From: DATAWK01 sp036267255
GTDB taxonomy: Bacteria > Acidobacteriota > Terriglobia > Terriglobales > Acidobacteriaceae
DNA: 64,000 bases
Assembly (NCBI GenBank): GCA_036267255.1
Contig: DATAWK010000038.1
Location: forward strand, 1 to 64,000
Direction: 5' to 3'
The notes beneath the pieces are model-generated. The model was not told the origin of the DNA, did no database searches, and saw only the letters and a program-made list of their open reading frames with translations. The position numbers were made by a program, and so were the translations under genes. Position 1 is the first letter of the stretch; each line of letters opens with the position of its first letter. Of the stretch, positions 17,928 through 25,297 are shown in pieces.

Positions 17928-18131
17928 ACAAGCGGATGGCTTGATTGTAATTGCAGCGAAGGCAGGGAGCAAACATGGCTGCGATCATCCGGCGACGATA
18001 GTTACAGAGACGCAGCACAAATGTACATAGCAAGCTGCGTTGCAATATTGCGTTGTTGTCGGTGGTTCGATTGAAACGAAGAAACAGTCCTGAGCTCTGC
18101 GCTACGATAGTACAGGATGAGATAGAACTCC

Positions 18132-18716
18132 GTGATTCAACAGCTTAGAGCCCTGCCTAATCAATTGACGCTGCTGCGGCTGTCCATTATTCCATTTCTG
18201 GCCCTGGCCATTTTGGATGCCCGCTATCATCGCGCTCTCATTCTGCTCGTGATTGCGGGTGTCAGTGATGGTCTGGATGGATTTCTGGCTCGGGTATTCC
18301 GTCAACGCACGCAGTTGGGCGCTTATCTCGATCCGATTGCGGACAAATTGCTGTTGAGCACACTGTTTCTGGTACTGATGCATGTTGGGCTGGTGTCCCT
18401 GCGGGTTACGATATTTGTCTTCAGCCGGGATCTGGGGATACTCATCATGGCGGCGCTCCTTTACAACACAGTCGGCATGCGGGATTTTAGCCCTAGCATT
18501 TTTGGCAAGGCCAACACGTTGGCGCAGATCGTTGCCGTTACCTCGGTTGTTCTGGCGCAAACATACGCACCGAAGTGGTTGCTCTGGTTGCGGCATGCTT
18601 CGCTGGAGGCCACGCTCTGGCTAACGGTCATATCGGGATTCCACTATCTGTGGCTTAGCGGTCGGCGTCTGAGCCATCCAGCAGAAACGCACGACTCTTT
18701 TAAGAAGGCGGCATAA
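18132..18716 (+). CDS. CDP-alcohol phosphatidyltransferase (PgsA-like)
   Basis: Integral membrane enzyme of 194 residues that transfers a phosphatidyl group from CDP-diacylglycerol to an alcohol, most likely glycerol-3-phosphate. The full family motif DG-x2-AR-x8-G-x3-D-x3-D is present from about residue 44 (DGFLARVF, then LGAYLDPIADK). Hydrophobic helices flank it: LTLLRLSIIPFLALAIL, ALILLVIAGVSDG, LLLSTLFLVLMHVGLV and others. The first codon is GTG. pgpA, which would dephosphorylate the PgsA product, is elsewhere in the window (60.9 kb) along with plsY and gpsA. Cardiolipin-synthase-type members of the same family are an alternative. Confidence 0.85.
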   Translation: MIQQLRALPNQLTLLRLSIIPFLALAILDARYHRALILLVIAGVSDGLDGFLARVFRQRTQLGAYLDPIADKLLLSTLFLVLMHVGLVSLRVTIFVFSRDLGILIMAALLYNTVGMRDFSPSIFGKANTLAQIVAVTSVVLAQTYAPKWLLWLRHASLEATLWLTVISGFHYLWLSGRRLSHPAETHDSFKKAA

Positions 18717-18750
18717 CGGCCAGCCGGTTCCGTAGTGCTAAAGGGGAAGA

Positions 18751-18909
18751 TTATGCATCCGAATCTGCCTCGGGCGCTGCTGGCTCTTCGATCGCAATAT
18801 CCTTGAATTCCTGAGAATCGAAAACTTCGCCGCATTGCAAGCATTCGACGTATTCGATCTCCTCTTCACGCGCTACCACGCGCACCTGGGAATGTTTACA
18901 TACGGGCAT
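18751..18909 (-). CDS. Small conserved-looking protein with a Cys/His zinc-ribbon-like motif
   Basis: A 52-residue open frame on the minus strand starting ATG at 18909. It contains CKH near the N-terminus and CLQCGEVFD in the middle, spacing that could bind one metal ion, followed by an acidic Ala/Glu/Asp-rich tail (EEPAAPEADSDA). The zinc-ribbon-like composition and acidic tail look like a true small protein rather than a random frame, but the ribosome site is weak and no named family is recognised. It lies convergently just after the phosphatidyltransferase gene, ending 34 bases from it. Confidence 0.55.
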   Translation of the reverse strand: MPVCKHSQVRVVAREEEIEYVECLQCGEVFDSQEFKDIAIEEPAAPEADSDA

Positions 18910-19082
18910 GATGGGGTTTGTTTGACGTTCGGGCAGTTCCCGATTGCGTCAGTTTGCGATTTCTGTGGGCGGCTTGTCAAAGGAAATCCGCCTTCATTTT
19001 GTAAGTTGATGTGTATCGAAAGCCGATCGCTCTCTTTTCATACGGTATTTTTATGCTACTTTCATGGAACAGGAGAGGCGGT

Positions 19083-19604
19083 ATGGCTGTAGAACATCTA
19101 TCAAAAGGGTCGCTCGTGTTACAGGAAGACACACAGTTTCTTCTGCGCAAACAATTGATCGCATCCTTTCACGATGGCCATGTTCACAGTAGCTTTGAAC
19201 AGATATTTACTGATATTCCGGTCGAACTGCGCGGGGTGAAACCTGCTGGACGACCGTTTACGCTATGGCGGCTTCTGGAGCATTTGCGACTAGGCCTTCT
19301 CGATTTTCTGGACTATTGCAGAATCCCCGGCTATGTGGAACCACCGGTGCCGGAAGGCTACTGGCCGGAGGGAGACGCCCCTCCGAACGGCCAAGCATGG
19401 GGAAAAAGTTTTCTAGGATTTCAGTCCAATATGCGGGAATTGGAAACACTCATTCTGGACCCTGGGACAGACCTGTTCCTGCCGATTCCTGGCGGCGATG
19501 GGCGCACGATTCTCCGCCAGGCTATCGCCTGCATTGATCACAACGCCTATCACCTTGGTCAGGCCATGTTGCTGCGTAGATTATTGGGCATAGGGACAGA
19601 TTGA
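19083..19604 (+). CDS. DinB-like family protein
   Basis: A 173-residue four-helix-bundle protein. The start at 19083 follows AGGAGAGGCGGT; the frame is open upstream without a ribosome site. The putative metal ligands of the DinB/YfiT fold are visible as LLEHLRLG in the second helix and IDHNAYHLGQ near the C-terminus (His-x3-His). Members may act as thiol-dependent transferases or have no known activity; the original DinB is damage-inducible. A short inverted repeat (TCAAACT/AGTTTGA) about 30 bases after the stop could be a weak transcription end. It is convergent with the DUF3995 gene. Confidence 0.8.
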   Translation: MAVEHLSKGSLVLQEDTQFLLRKQLIASFHDGHVHSSFEQIFTDIPVELRGVKPAGRPFTLWRLLEHLRLGLLDFLDYCRIPGYVEPPVPEGYWPEGDAPPNGQAWGKSFLGFQSNMRELETLILDPGTDLFLPIPGGDGRTILRQAIACIDHNAYHLGQAMLLRRLLGIGTD

Positions 19605-19703
19605 CAGGAGGTTTCCCCACGGCAGCATTCATCAAACTTTAGTTTGAGAAATGGCTGCTCGTGCAACCCGGACTATTCCTATAATGAACTTTTCACGCAT
19701 GTT

Positions 19704-20222
19704 TCATCTTGCGGCTCTACGATCCGTGCTCTCTCGCTCGTAGAACAGGGTAGTTGCCAGAAACAGAATTCCCCCCGTGAGCCACCATGGATCCCAAAGC
19801 CAGAGATGCCAGCGCGCCGCCGCAAGACCCAGGCCCGCCGGAGTAGCAACGATGCCACGGACCATGAGGGCATGTTCGGCGAGGTTTGCAGTTCCATAAA
19901 GGATCGTTAAGACGCCCACGCACCAACCAGCGCTTAGTAGTGCCCAATGGGGAATAAGGCGCTCGCCCCACGGTCGAACAAAGGCAAGTGCGAGCATGCC
20001 TGCGGCGAGCTTCAAAGCTCCCGTGACCCAAAGAATTACAAGCAATCTGTGGTCATGTGCGCGGACAAGAGCCACAATAGAGTTGCCAATCGTGGCGGCA
20101 CTGGCGAGTCCGAAGTTCCAATGAAAGCTCATTGCGGCCGCCCAGTAAAAGCTCATCGCGGCAAATGCGAAGGCCCACACGGCGGCTCCGTACGCGACGT
20201 CGACCCCGGAATCCTTTGCCAA
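19704..20222 (-). CDS. DUF3995-like small membrane protein
   Basis: A 172-residue integral membrane protein with four hydrophobic helices; the first carries AFAAMSFYWA and a later one LSAGWCVGVLTILYG. It resembles the DUF3995 family (function unknown). The start is taken as the TTG at 20222, right after the stop of the preceding hydrolase gene on the same strand; the longer open frame overlaps that hydrolase and is unlikely. The tight spacing suggests co-transcription with the hydrolase. The family label rests on the pattern of helices and short motifs. Confidence 0.7.
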   Translation of the reverse strand: MAKDSGVDVAYGAAVWAFAFAAMSFYWAAAMSFHWNFGLASAATIGNSIVALVRAHDHRLLVILWVTGALKLAAGMLALAFVRPWGERLIPHWALLSAGWCVGVLTILYGTANLAEHALMVRGIVATPAGLGLAAARWHLWLWDPWWLTGGILFLATTLFYERESTDRRAAR

Positions 20223-20230
20223 GAGTGGTC

Positions 20231-21295
20231 TTATCGTTTCGGTTCCTCGCCTGTAGTGTTTCGCAGTACTTCCTGGATTGCGGCAGACACGGCGCCCGGG
20301 CGCTCCACTTGTATATCGTGTCCGGCTCCGGGGACCATGCGATTGAATCCACGCGAGGATTGCGCGGCTAACTCTTCGTGCATCTGTTTCCATGCAAGCT
20401 GAGCATCTACTACCTGCTGGTCGCTAAGTCCGATAACTTTTTGGTATCGTTTGAATTGCGCGCCACCGGTGAGCACGATCAAGGGCATAGTGCCGTAGGA
20501 GCGTCGCGCGTTCGTTAATTCGGCGCGATCGTATGGCTCTTCGCTCGCCAATTCTGATGCCATCGCCTCCCACAGCCTGGGTTGGAGCGCCATCGTGTGC
20601 ATTGCCGTGTTTAAGGCTGGCCCGAACTGAGGGTTCGGTGGTGGAATGCAGCGCTTCAGCCGAGTGTCACTCGGGTCTCCCCGTGCGTCACGAACTGCGA
20701 TGGCACACGCACGCAGTTGAGGCAGTTGAGTGTCCTTGTCGAACGTCCCTAAGCGCGGAAGGATTCGCGCGAAGACCGCATTTGCGTTCTCGTCGGCCGG
20801 GTCGACGAGAACCATGCCCGCGACTTCCTTCGGATACCGGTCGGCGAACAGTCTCACGTCGAAGGCACCCATCGAATGACCAACCAGAACATACGGCGGA
20901 GCCAAACCGGCCCGGTGGAGCAATGCGTGGAGATCGTCGACTATCGCATGGGTCGTTCGTGGCATCGGGCCGCCATCGCTAAAGCCCAACCCCGCACGGT
21001 CGTAGGTACAGGCGCGTGCAAAGGCAGATACTCTCGGTTGTACATAGCGCCAAGACAACATCCATCCACCACCGCCCGAATCCATGACGACAGTCGCGGG
21101 TCCCTTACCGGTGCAATACAGGTTCATGTGCCGACCGCCGCCGATATCGACGAGCCGCTGCGGATGCGAATAAGCGGCTTGATCGAACGGCTGCTCTGAC
21201 GTCTGGTGCTGCGATTGCGCCTGCGCCGCGAGCGCGTAGACGGCTACGGCGATTGGAAGAGTCATCCACGCGAGAAGGCATCGGCGGTTCGACAT
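20231..21295 (-). CDS. Exported alpha/beta hydrolase
   Basis: A 354-residue hydrolase with an N-terminal signal peptide (MSNRR, then LLAWMTLPIAVAVYALAAQA), so it should act in the periplasm. The start at 21295 places this signal at the N-terminus. Fold markers: MDSGGGGWMLSW for the oxyanion region, YDRAGLGFSD, the intact nucleophile elbow GHSMGAFD, a probable acid in LVDPADEN or later, and the catalytic His in VPGAGHDIQVERP. Substrate is unknown; esterases and lactonases of this type are common. It is followed by the DUF3995 gene at 8 bases. Confidence 0.87.
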   Translation of the reverse strand: MSNRRCLLAWMTLPIAVAVYALAAQAQSQHQTSEQPFDQAAYSHPQRLVDIGGGRHMNLYCTGKGPATVVMDSGGGGWMLSWRYVQPRVSAFARACTYDRAGLGFSDGGPMPRTTHAIVDDLHALLHRAGLAPPYVLVGHSMGAFDVRLFADRYPKEVAGMVLVDPADENANAVFARILPRLGTFDKDTQLPQLRACAIAVRDARGDPSDTRLKRCIPPPNPQFGPALNTAMHTMALQPRLWEAMASELASEEPYDRAELTNARRSYGTMPLIVLTGGAQFKRYQKVIGLSDQQVVDAQLAWKQMHEELAAQSSRGFNRMVPGAGHDIQVERPGAVSAAIQEVLRNTTGEEPKR

Positions 21296-21581
21296 GAATA
21301 AGCCCCGTGGCACGTGCAACACTCGATACTATATCGTACGATTCCCTTTGCTTTGACGAGCCGGCCACCGTTGCGCGAAACCAAGGCACTTTTCGTTCCA
21401 AGGGTGCTCAATCAGCGCGACGTCATGAGCTAGTCAGTATGGCCCAGCGCCGCGCCAAATGGCGTCGTGGGGATTGAGTGTCTCGCTGGAGCGGACAGCC
21501 CCGGACGGTGCAAGTCTATCCACAGAACGTCCCGGCCTGATATGGCCAACGAAAGCCCTCGATTTTCCCGACCTCCTTTTC
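21296..21581. other. Intergenic stretch upstream of the isc operon
   Basis: About 290 bases between the divergent hydrolase gene and the isc promoter. Short open frames here have no recognisable content. The promoter of the hydrolase must lie near 21300-21360, but I cannot place it with confidence. Confidence 0.45.
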
Positions 21582-21611
21582 TTGCAACTCGGACTAAATT
21601 AGTCCTATACT
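21582..21611 (+). promoter_or_regulatory. isc promoter with IscR type-1-like operator
   Basis: A -35 box TTGCAA (21582-21587) and a -10 box TATACT (21606-21611) are 18 bases apart. The spacer contains the palindrome GGACTAAATTAGTCC (21591-21605), with 7-bp arms around one central A. Its core GACTAAATTAGTC fits the known IscR type-1 core GACT-R-WWW-Y-AGTC exactly, though the outer consensus bases do not match. A repressor bound here would block RNA polymerase. It lies 68 bases upstream of the iscR start, so autoregulation by the Fe-S form of IscR is the natural reading. Confidence 0.8.
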
Positions 21612-21678
21612 TAAGATGTGATGGGAGGCGTCCGCTGAATGGGCGTCCTATTAAGGGAAGTGTTAGAGGTTACGGGCA

Positions 21679-22155
21679 ATGTTGCGTCTCACCAAAAAAG
21701 CGGATTATGCGTTGATGGCTGTCAAGCATTTGGCGGAACATCCGGATACGCATGCTCGGAGCGCGAAGGACATTGCCGAGGAATACCACATCCCTATCCC
21801 CCTGTTGGCAAAGATTCTGCAGCAGTTAACGCGCACAGGGGTGTTGGTGTCGCATTCCGGCATCAATGGAGGTTACTCGCTGGCCCGCAGTGCCGATGCG
21901 ATCACGGCTTTTGAAGTAATTCGAGCCATTGAGGGGCCTTTGTTCATCACATCCTGTATGACAGTTCACGGAGCTTGCGACTTGACGGATTGCTGCACTG
22001 TGAAAGAACCATTACAGAAGCTGAATGACACAATTAAAGATCTTTTAACAGAGATGCGCATCTCGGACCTATGTGAGGACGTTGCGGCCAAAGGTCATGG
22101 ACATGGAGAGCATGCCAAGCATGGGAAAGAGAATTTAGTAACGCTGACTTATTGA
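21679..22155 (+). CDS. iscR: Rrf2-family Fe-S regulator IscR
   Basis: A 158-residue Rrf2 regulator heading the isc operon. The N-terminal winged helix is visible (MLRLTKKADYALMAVKHLAE, then LLAKILQQLTRTGVLVSHSGINGGYSLAR). The cluster-binding region after residue 90 holds Cys 93, 100, 105 and 106 (SCMTVHGACDLTDCC), a spacing unlike the Cys-x5-Cys-x5-Cys-x2-His of E. coli IscR. A Cys at 132 and a His-rich tail (GHGHGEHAKH) follow. It probably carries an Fe-S cluster and represses its own promoter when Fe-S supply is adequate. Given context and the operator, IscR is preferred over other Rrf2 types such as NsrR or CymR. Its stop lies inside a hairpin preceding iscS. Confidence 0.88.
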   Translation: MLRLTKKADYALMAVKHLAEHPDTHARSAKDIAEEYHIPIPLLAKILQQLTRTGVLVSHSGINGGYSLARSADAITAFEVIRAIEGPLFITSCMTVHGACDLTDCCTVKEPLQKLNDTIKDLLTEMRISDLCEDVAAKGHGHGEHAKHGKENLVTLTY

Positions 22156-22178
22156 GGTGGACGAACAGTTTACCTCAA
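22152..22178 (+). repeat. Inverted repeat at the iscR-iscS junction
   Basis: TTGAGGT (22152-22158) and ACCTCAA (22172-22178) are perfect complements flanking a 13-base loop; the iscR stop codon is inside the left arm. There is no T run, so it is not an intrinsic terminator. In other bacteria the iscR-iscS junction sets the stability of the iscR part of the mRNA, and this hairpin could serve a similar end-protecting role (inference). Confidence 0.5.
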
Positions 22179-22182
22179 CAGA

Positions 22183-22216
22183 AATTAGAACGGTCGAGAA
22201 TTAGAACGGTCGAGAA
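22183..22216 (+). repeat. 16-bp perfect tandem duplication before iscS
   Basis: AATTAGAACGGTCGAG occurs twice back to back (22183-22198 and 22199-22214), and the next two bases (AA) continue the repeat. It lies 31 bases before the iscS start, between the junction hairpin and the ribosome site. It looks like a recent slippage duplication in the leader. Confidence 0.85.
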
Positions 22217-22246
22217 GTTTGAATCGGGAAAAGGGAGAAACAAGCG

Positions 22247-23512
22247 ATGTCTGCTGTCGAAAATCTGACCACAAAGCAAAACGGTACGCATAAGGGCGTC
22301 AAGCTGCCGATCTACATGGACAACCATGCTACTTCTCCGATGGATCCCCGTGTGTTGGAAGCCATGCTGCCATATTTCACCCAGATCTTTGGCAATGCAG
22401 CCAGCCGCAACCACTCGTTTGGGTGGGAGGCGGAACAAGCCGTTGAAAAGGCGCGGGAACAGATTGCGAAGCTGATTGGCGCGACTGCCAAAGAGATCAT
22501 CTTCACCTCCGGTGCAACGGAGAGCAACAACCTGGCCATCAAGGGCATTGCCGAAATGTACAAAGAGCGCGGCAATCATATTATCACCCAGGTCACCGAG
22601 CACAAGGCGGTGCTCGACACCTGTAAGCGTCTGGAAAAGCAGGGCTATCGTGTGACGTATCTGCCGGTCAATGCGGATGGTCTGATTGAGCTCGAAGACC
22701 TGAAGCGCGCCATGGATGACAAGACAATCCTGGTGACGATCATGTTCGCCAACAATGAGATTGGCGTCATTCAGCCGATAGCTGAGATTGGCAAGCTTTG
22801 TCACGAACGCGGCGTCATCTTTCATACCGACGCGGTGCAGGCTGTAGGCAAGGTTCCGGTCGATGTCAATGCATTGAACATTGATGTGCTTTCGCTGACA
22901 GCGCATAAAATCTACGGACCCAAAGGCGTGGGCGCGCTCTATGTACGCCGGCGCAATCCGCGTGTGCAGATTTCCGCGCAGATTGATGGTGGCGGTCACG
23001 AGCGCGGCATGCGCTCCGGCACGCTGAATGTTGCCGGGATTGTGGGTTTGGGCAAAGCCTGCGAGTTGGCGCGCGAAGAGATGGCGACGGAAGCCGAACG
23101 ACTCCGCAAGATGCGTGACCATCTTAAGGCCAAACTGGAGTCGAATCTGGATTACGTCCATGTGAATGGTTCGATGGAACATCATCTACCGGGTAACCTG
23201 AACATGAGCTTTGTCTACGTCGAAGGCGAATCTTTATTGATGGGAATCAACGATATTGCGGTTTCCAGCGGTTCCGCATGCACCTCGGCGACGTTAGAAC
23301 CATCTTATGTATTGAAGGCACTTGGTCTCGGGGACGATGTAGCGCATAGCTCTATCCGTTTTGGGCTGGGCCGCTTCAACACGGATGCCGAAGTGGATTA
23401 TGTGGCGGACAAGGTAATCGACATCGTGCAAAAGCTGCGCGAGCTGTCGCCACTGTACGAAATGGTCAAGGAAGGCATTGACCTGAGCAAGATTCAATGG
23501 GAAGCACACTAA
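22247..23512 (+). CDS. iscS: Cysteine desulfurase IscS
   Basis: PLP enzyme that removes sulfur from L-cysteine and passes it as a persulfide to IscU and other acceptors. 421 residues, slightly longer than E. coli IscS owing to an N-terminal extension of about 20 residues. Visible catalytic features: TEHKAV with His 119 stacking on PLP, the PLP Lys 221 in SLTAHKIYGPKG, and the mobile-loop Cys 345 in SSGSACTSATLEPSYVL, the pattern of the IscS/NFS class rather than SufS. The C-terminus ends SKIQWEAH, close to the IscU-binding tail of the family. The ribosome site is AAGGGAGAAAC before the ATG. It is second in the isc operon. Confidence 0.97.
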   Translation: MSAVENLTTKQNGTHKGVKLPIYMDNHATSPMDPRVLEAMLPYFTQIFGNAASRNHSFGWEAEQAVEKAREQIAKLIGATAKEIIFTSGATESNNLAIKGIAEMYKERGNHIITQVTEHKAVLDTCKRLEKQGYRVTYLPVNADGLIELEDLKRAMDDKTILVTIMFANNEIGVIQPIAEIGKLCHERGVIFHTDAVQAVGKVPVDVNALNIDVLSLTAHKIYGPKGVGALYVRRRNPRVQISAQIDGGGHERGMRSGTLNVAGIVGLGKACELAREEMATEAERLRKMRDHLKAKLESNLDYVHVNGSMEHHLPGNLNMSFVYVEGESLLMGINDIAVSSGSACTSATLEPSYVLKALGLGDDVAHSSIRFGLGRFNTDAEVDYVADKVIDIVQKLRELSPLYEMVKEGIDLSKIQWEAH

Positions 23513-23554
23513 AGCAACGCAACAGTTTTTTGAAACGGAACGTGGAGGAACCAC

Positions 23555-23980
23555 ATGGCATATAGCGACAAAGTAATCGATCACTATAACAACCCCCGGA
23601 ATGTGGGTCAGATGGACAAGGGTAGCTCGGAAGTTGGTACTGGCCTTGTCGGCGCGCCGGAGTGCGGCGACGTCATGCGTCTGCAGATCAAGGTAAACCC
23701 CGATACCCAGGTCATCGAAGATGCGAAGTTCAAGACCTTTGGCTGCGGTTCAGCCATTGCTTCTTCCTCGCTTGCGACCGAGTGGGTGAAGGGCAAAACT
23801 GTCGAAGAAGCGATGCAGATCAAGAACACAGACATTGTCAAGGAACTGGCGCTTCCGCCGGTAAAGATTCACTGCTCCGTGCTCGCGGAAGATGCGATCC
23901 GCGCAGCCATTGGCGACTGGAAAAAGAAAAACGGTGTGGAAGCAGCTGCGGGCACTCCCGTCAGCGCAACCATCGGGTAA
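23555..23980 (+). CDS. iscU: Fe-S cluster scaffold IscU
   Basis: Scaffold on which [2Fe-2S] clusters are built from IscS sulfur and iron. 141 residues starting MAYSDKVIDHYNNPRNVG, as in canonical IscU. The three cluster Cys are in PECGDV (Cys 37, with Asp 39 next to it), TFGCGSAIASSS, and KIHCSVLAEDAI. The HscA recognition motif LPPVK is intact just before the third Cys, matching the presence of hscA and hscB downstream. AACGTGGAGGAACC gives a strong ribosome site. There is no C-terminal NifU extension, so this is the short housekeeping type. Confidence 0.97.
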   Translation: MAYSDKVIDHYNNPRNVGQMDKGSSEVGTGLVGAPECGDVMRLQIKVNPDTQVIEDAKFKTFGCGSAIASSSLATEWVKGKTVEEAMQIKNTDIVKELALPPVKIHCSVLAEDAIRAAIGDWKKKNGVEAAAGTPVSATIG

Positions 23981-24080
23981 TCGACTGTATTGAGTACAAG
24001 CCATCCCGCGGGCATCGGCGAACGAAAGATGCCTGCGGCCACATGGTGCCGATGGAATACGAGCAAATAGTGGGAAACGT

Positions 24081-24467
24081 ATGAGTACGACAGAGCAGGG
24101 AATTGTCAATCCGACCGCTCAGGCGCCAGCGCAGAAGGGCATCCAGGTAACGGAACGCGCGCTGAAACGCATTCGCGTTGCCATGGAGAAAGAGAATGTT
24201 TCTCCGGTGCAGGGAGGCTTGCGTCTGGGGGTGCAGGGAGGCGGCTGTTCGGGACTCTCGTACAACATTCGTTTTGATACACAGCCGCGCGAACGCGATC
24301 GCGTGTATGACTATGATGGAGTTCGCGTCTTTGTCGATCCCAAGTCGTTCATCTATCTGCATGGAATGATTCTGGATTATGAAGAGACATTGATGCGTCA
24401 GGGCTTTAACTTCATCAATCCAAACTCAACCAAGTCTTGCGGCTGCGGGTCGTCGTTTTCTTCGTAG
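24081..24467 (+). CDS. iscA: A-type Fe-S carrier IscA (HesB family)
   Basis: A 128-residue A-type carrier that accepts or delivers Fe-S clusters or iron. The three conserved Cys are GGGCSGLSY in the middle and CGCGSSFSS at the C-terminus. The N-terminus has an extra 20 or so residues (rich in Ala, Gln and Pro) before VTERALKRI, where the family domain begins. It lies 100 bases after iscU, a wider gap than elsewhere in the operon, but on the same strand and in the usual operon position. By motif alone it could also be called ErpA or SufA; IscA is chosen by context. Confidence 0.92.
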   Translation: MSTTEQGIVNPTAQAPAQKGIQVTERALKRIRVAMEKENVSPVQGGLRLGVQGGGCSGLSYNIRFDTQPRERDRVYDYDGVRVFVDPKSFIYLHGMILDYEETLMRQGFNFINPNSTKSCGCGSSFSS

Positions 24468-24549
24468 ACTTGTCGCATTTTCTGCGCATAACGGATCTGC
24501 ATGGCCAGCGACATAACCGCGGCGTCTTCAGGCCGAACAAACAAATGCA

Positions 24550-25275
24550 ATGACACAGACTGCGGAACAATCCGTGATAGCTGCCTGCTGGGCTTGCGGT
24601 ACTGAAAATCCTCCTGGCGCGCACATCTGTGCCTCCTGTGGAAAGTTGCTGGCTTCCGATTCCAGAGATTACTTTGACTTCTTCGGGCTGCCGCACCGGC
24701 TCACTTTAGATATTGCGGCGCTTGAAAAACAGTTCTATCGGCTCAGCCGCAAATTGCATCCTGATCTCTTCGCGCAAGCCAGCAAACAGGAGCAGCAATG
24801 GAGCCTTGAAAAAAGCTCCATCTTAAATGACGCCTATCGCACCTTGCGTGATCCCATTGCGCGTACGGAATATCTGTTGGAAACTCAGGGGATTCGCCTC
24901 GAAGAACAATCGCGCGATGCGACCGATGCTGCCCGTGCTGCCGGTACCGCAAAGCAACAGGTGGTTCCACCGGACATGCTGGAAGAGGTCTTCGGGCTGA
25001 ACATGCAGCTGGAAGAAGCACGCATGGCTGCGGCCAGCAATATGCAGGACCCGCAATTGATTGCCGATTTAGAAGCTGCGGAAAAGAACTTCACTGCACA
25101 GATGGACGCTTTGCAGCAACAGCTGGAGTCTCTCTGGGCCGCATGGGATACGGCCCTCATAAACAACGACACTGCAGCCAAGGACGACGCCAAGCAAAAG
25201 ATGGTGGCTTTGCTGAATCGCCGCAGCTACATACGGAATCTGGTGCGGGATGTTCAGCAGGCCCTTGGCCGATAG
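24550..25275 (+). CDS. hscB: Co-chaperone HscB with N-terminal tetracysteine module
   Basis: J-domain co-chaperone that brings IscU to the Hsp70 HscA. 241 residues, longer than E. coli HscB (about 170). After a 10-residue lead there is a zinc-ribbon-like module with Cys 13-x2-Cys 16 and Cys 27-x2-Cys 30 (CWACG, CASCGKLL), then DYFDFFGLP, where the J domain begins, with HPD at residues 70-72 in KLHPDLF. The C-terminal helical IscU-binding domain follows (LNDAYRTLRDP, then long charged helices). A comparable tetracysteine N-terminus is known from human HSCB and is absent from E. coli HscB. There is no clear Shine-Dalgarno before the ATG. Confidence 0.92.
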   Translation: MTQTAEQSVIAACWACGTENPPGAHICASCGKLLASDSRDYFDFFGLPHRLTLDIAALEKQFYRLSRKLHPDLFAQASKQEQQWSLEKSSILNDAYRTLRDPIARTEYLLETQGIRLEEQSRDATDAARAAGTAKQQVVPPDMLEEVFGLNMQLEEARMAAASNMQDPQLIADLEAAEKNFTAQMDALQQQLESLWAAWDTALINNDTAAKDDAKQKMVALLNRRSYIRNLVRDVQQALGR

Positions 25276-25297
25276 CAGAAAAGGACTGAGCGGAAAC

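Noticed and set aside
22175..23185. Long open frame (336 codons) on the minus strand inside iscS
   Set aside because: It is antisense to a gene with all cysteine desulfurase motifs, and its translation has no family features; a codon-bias shadow.
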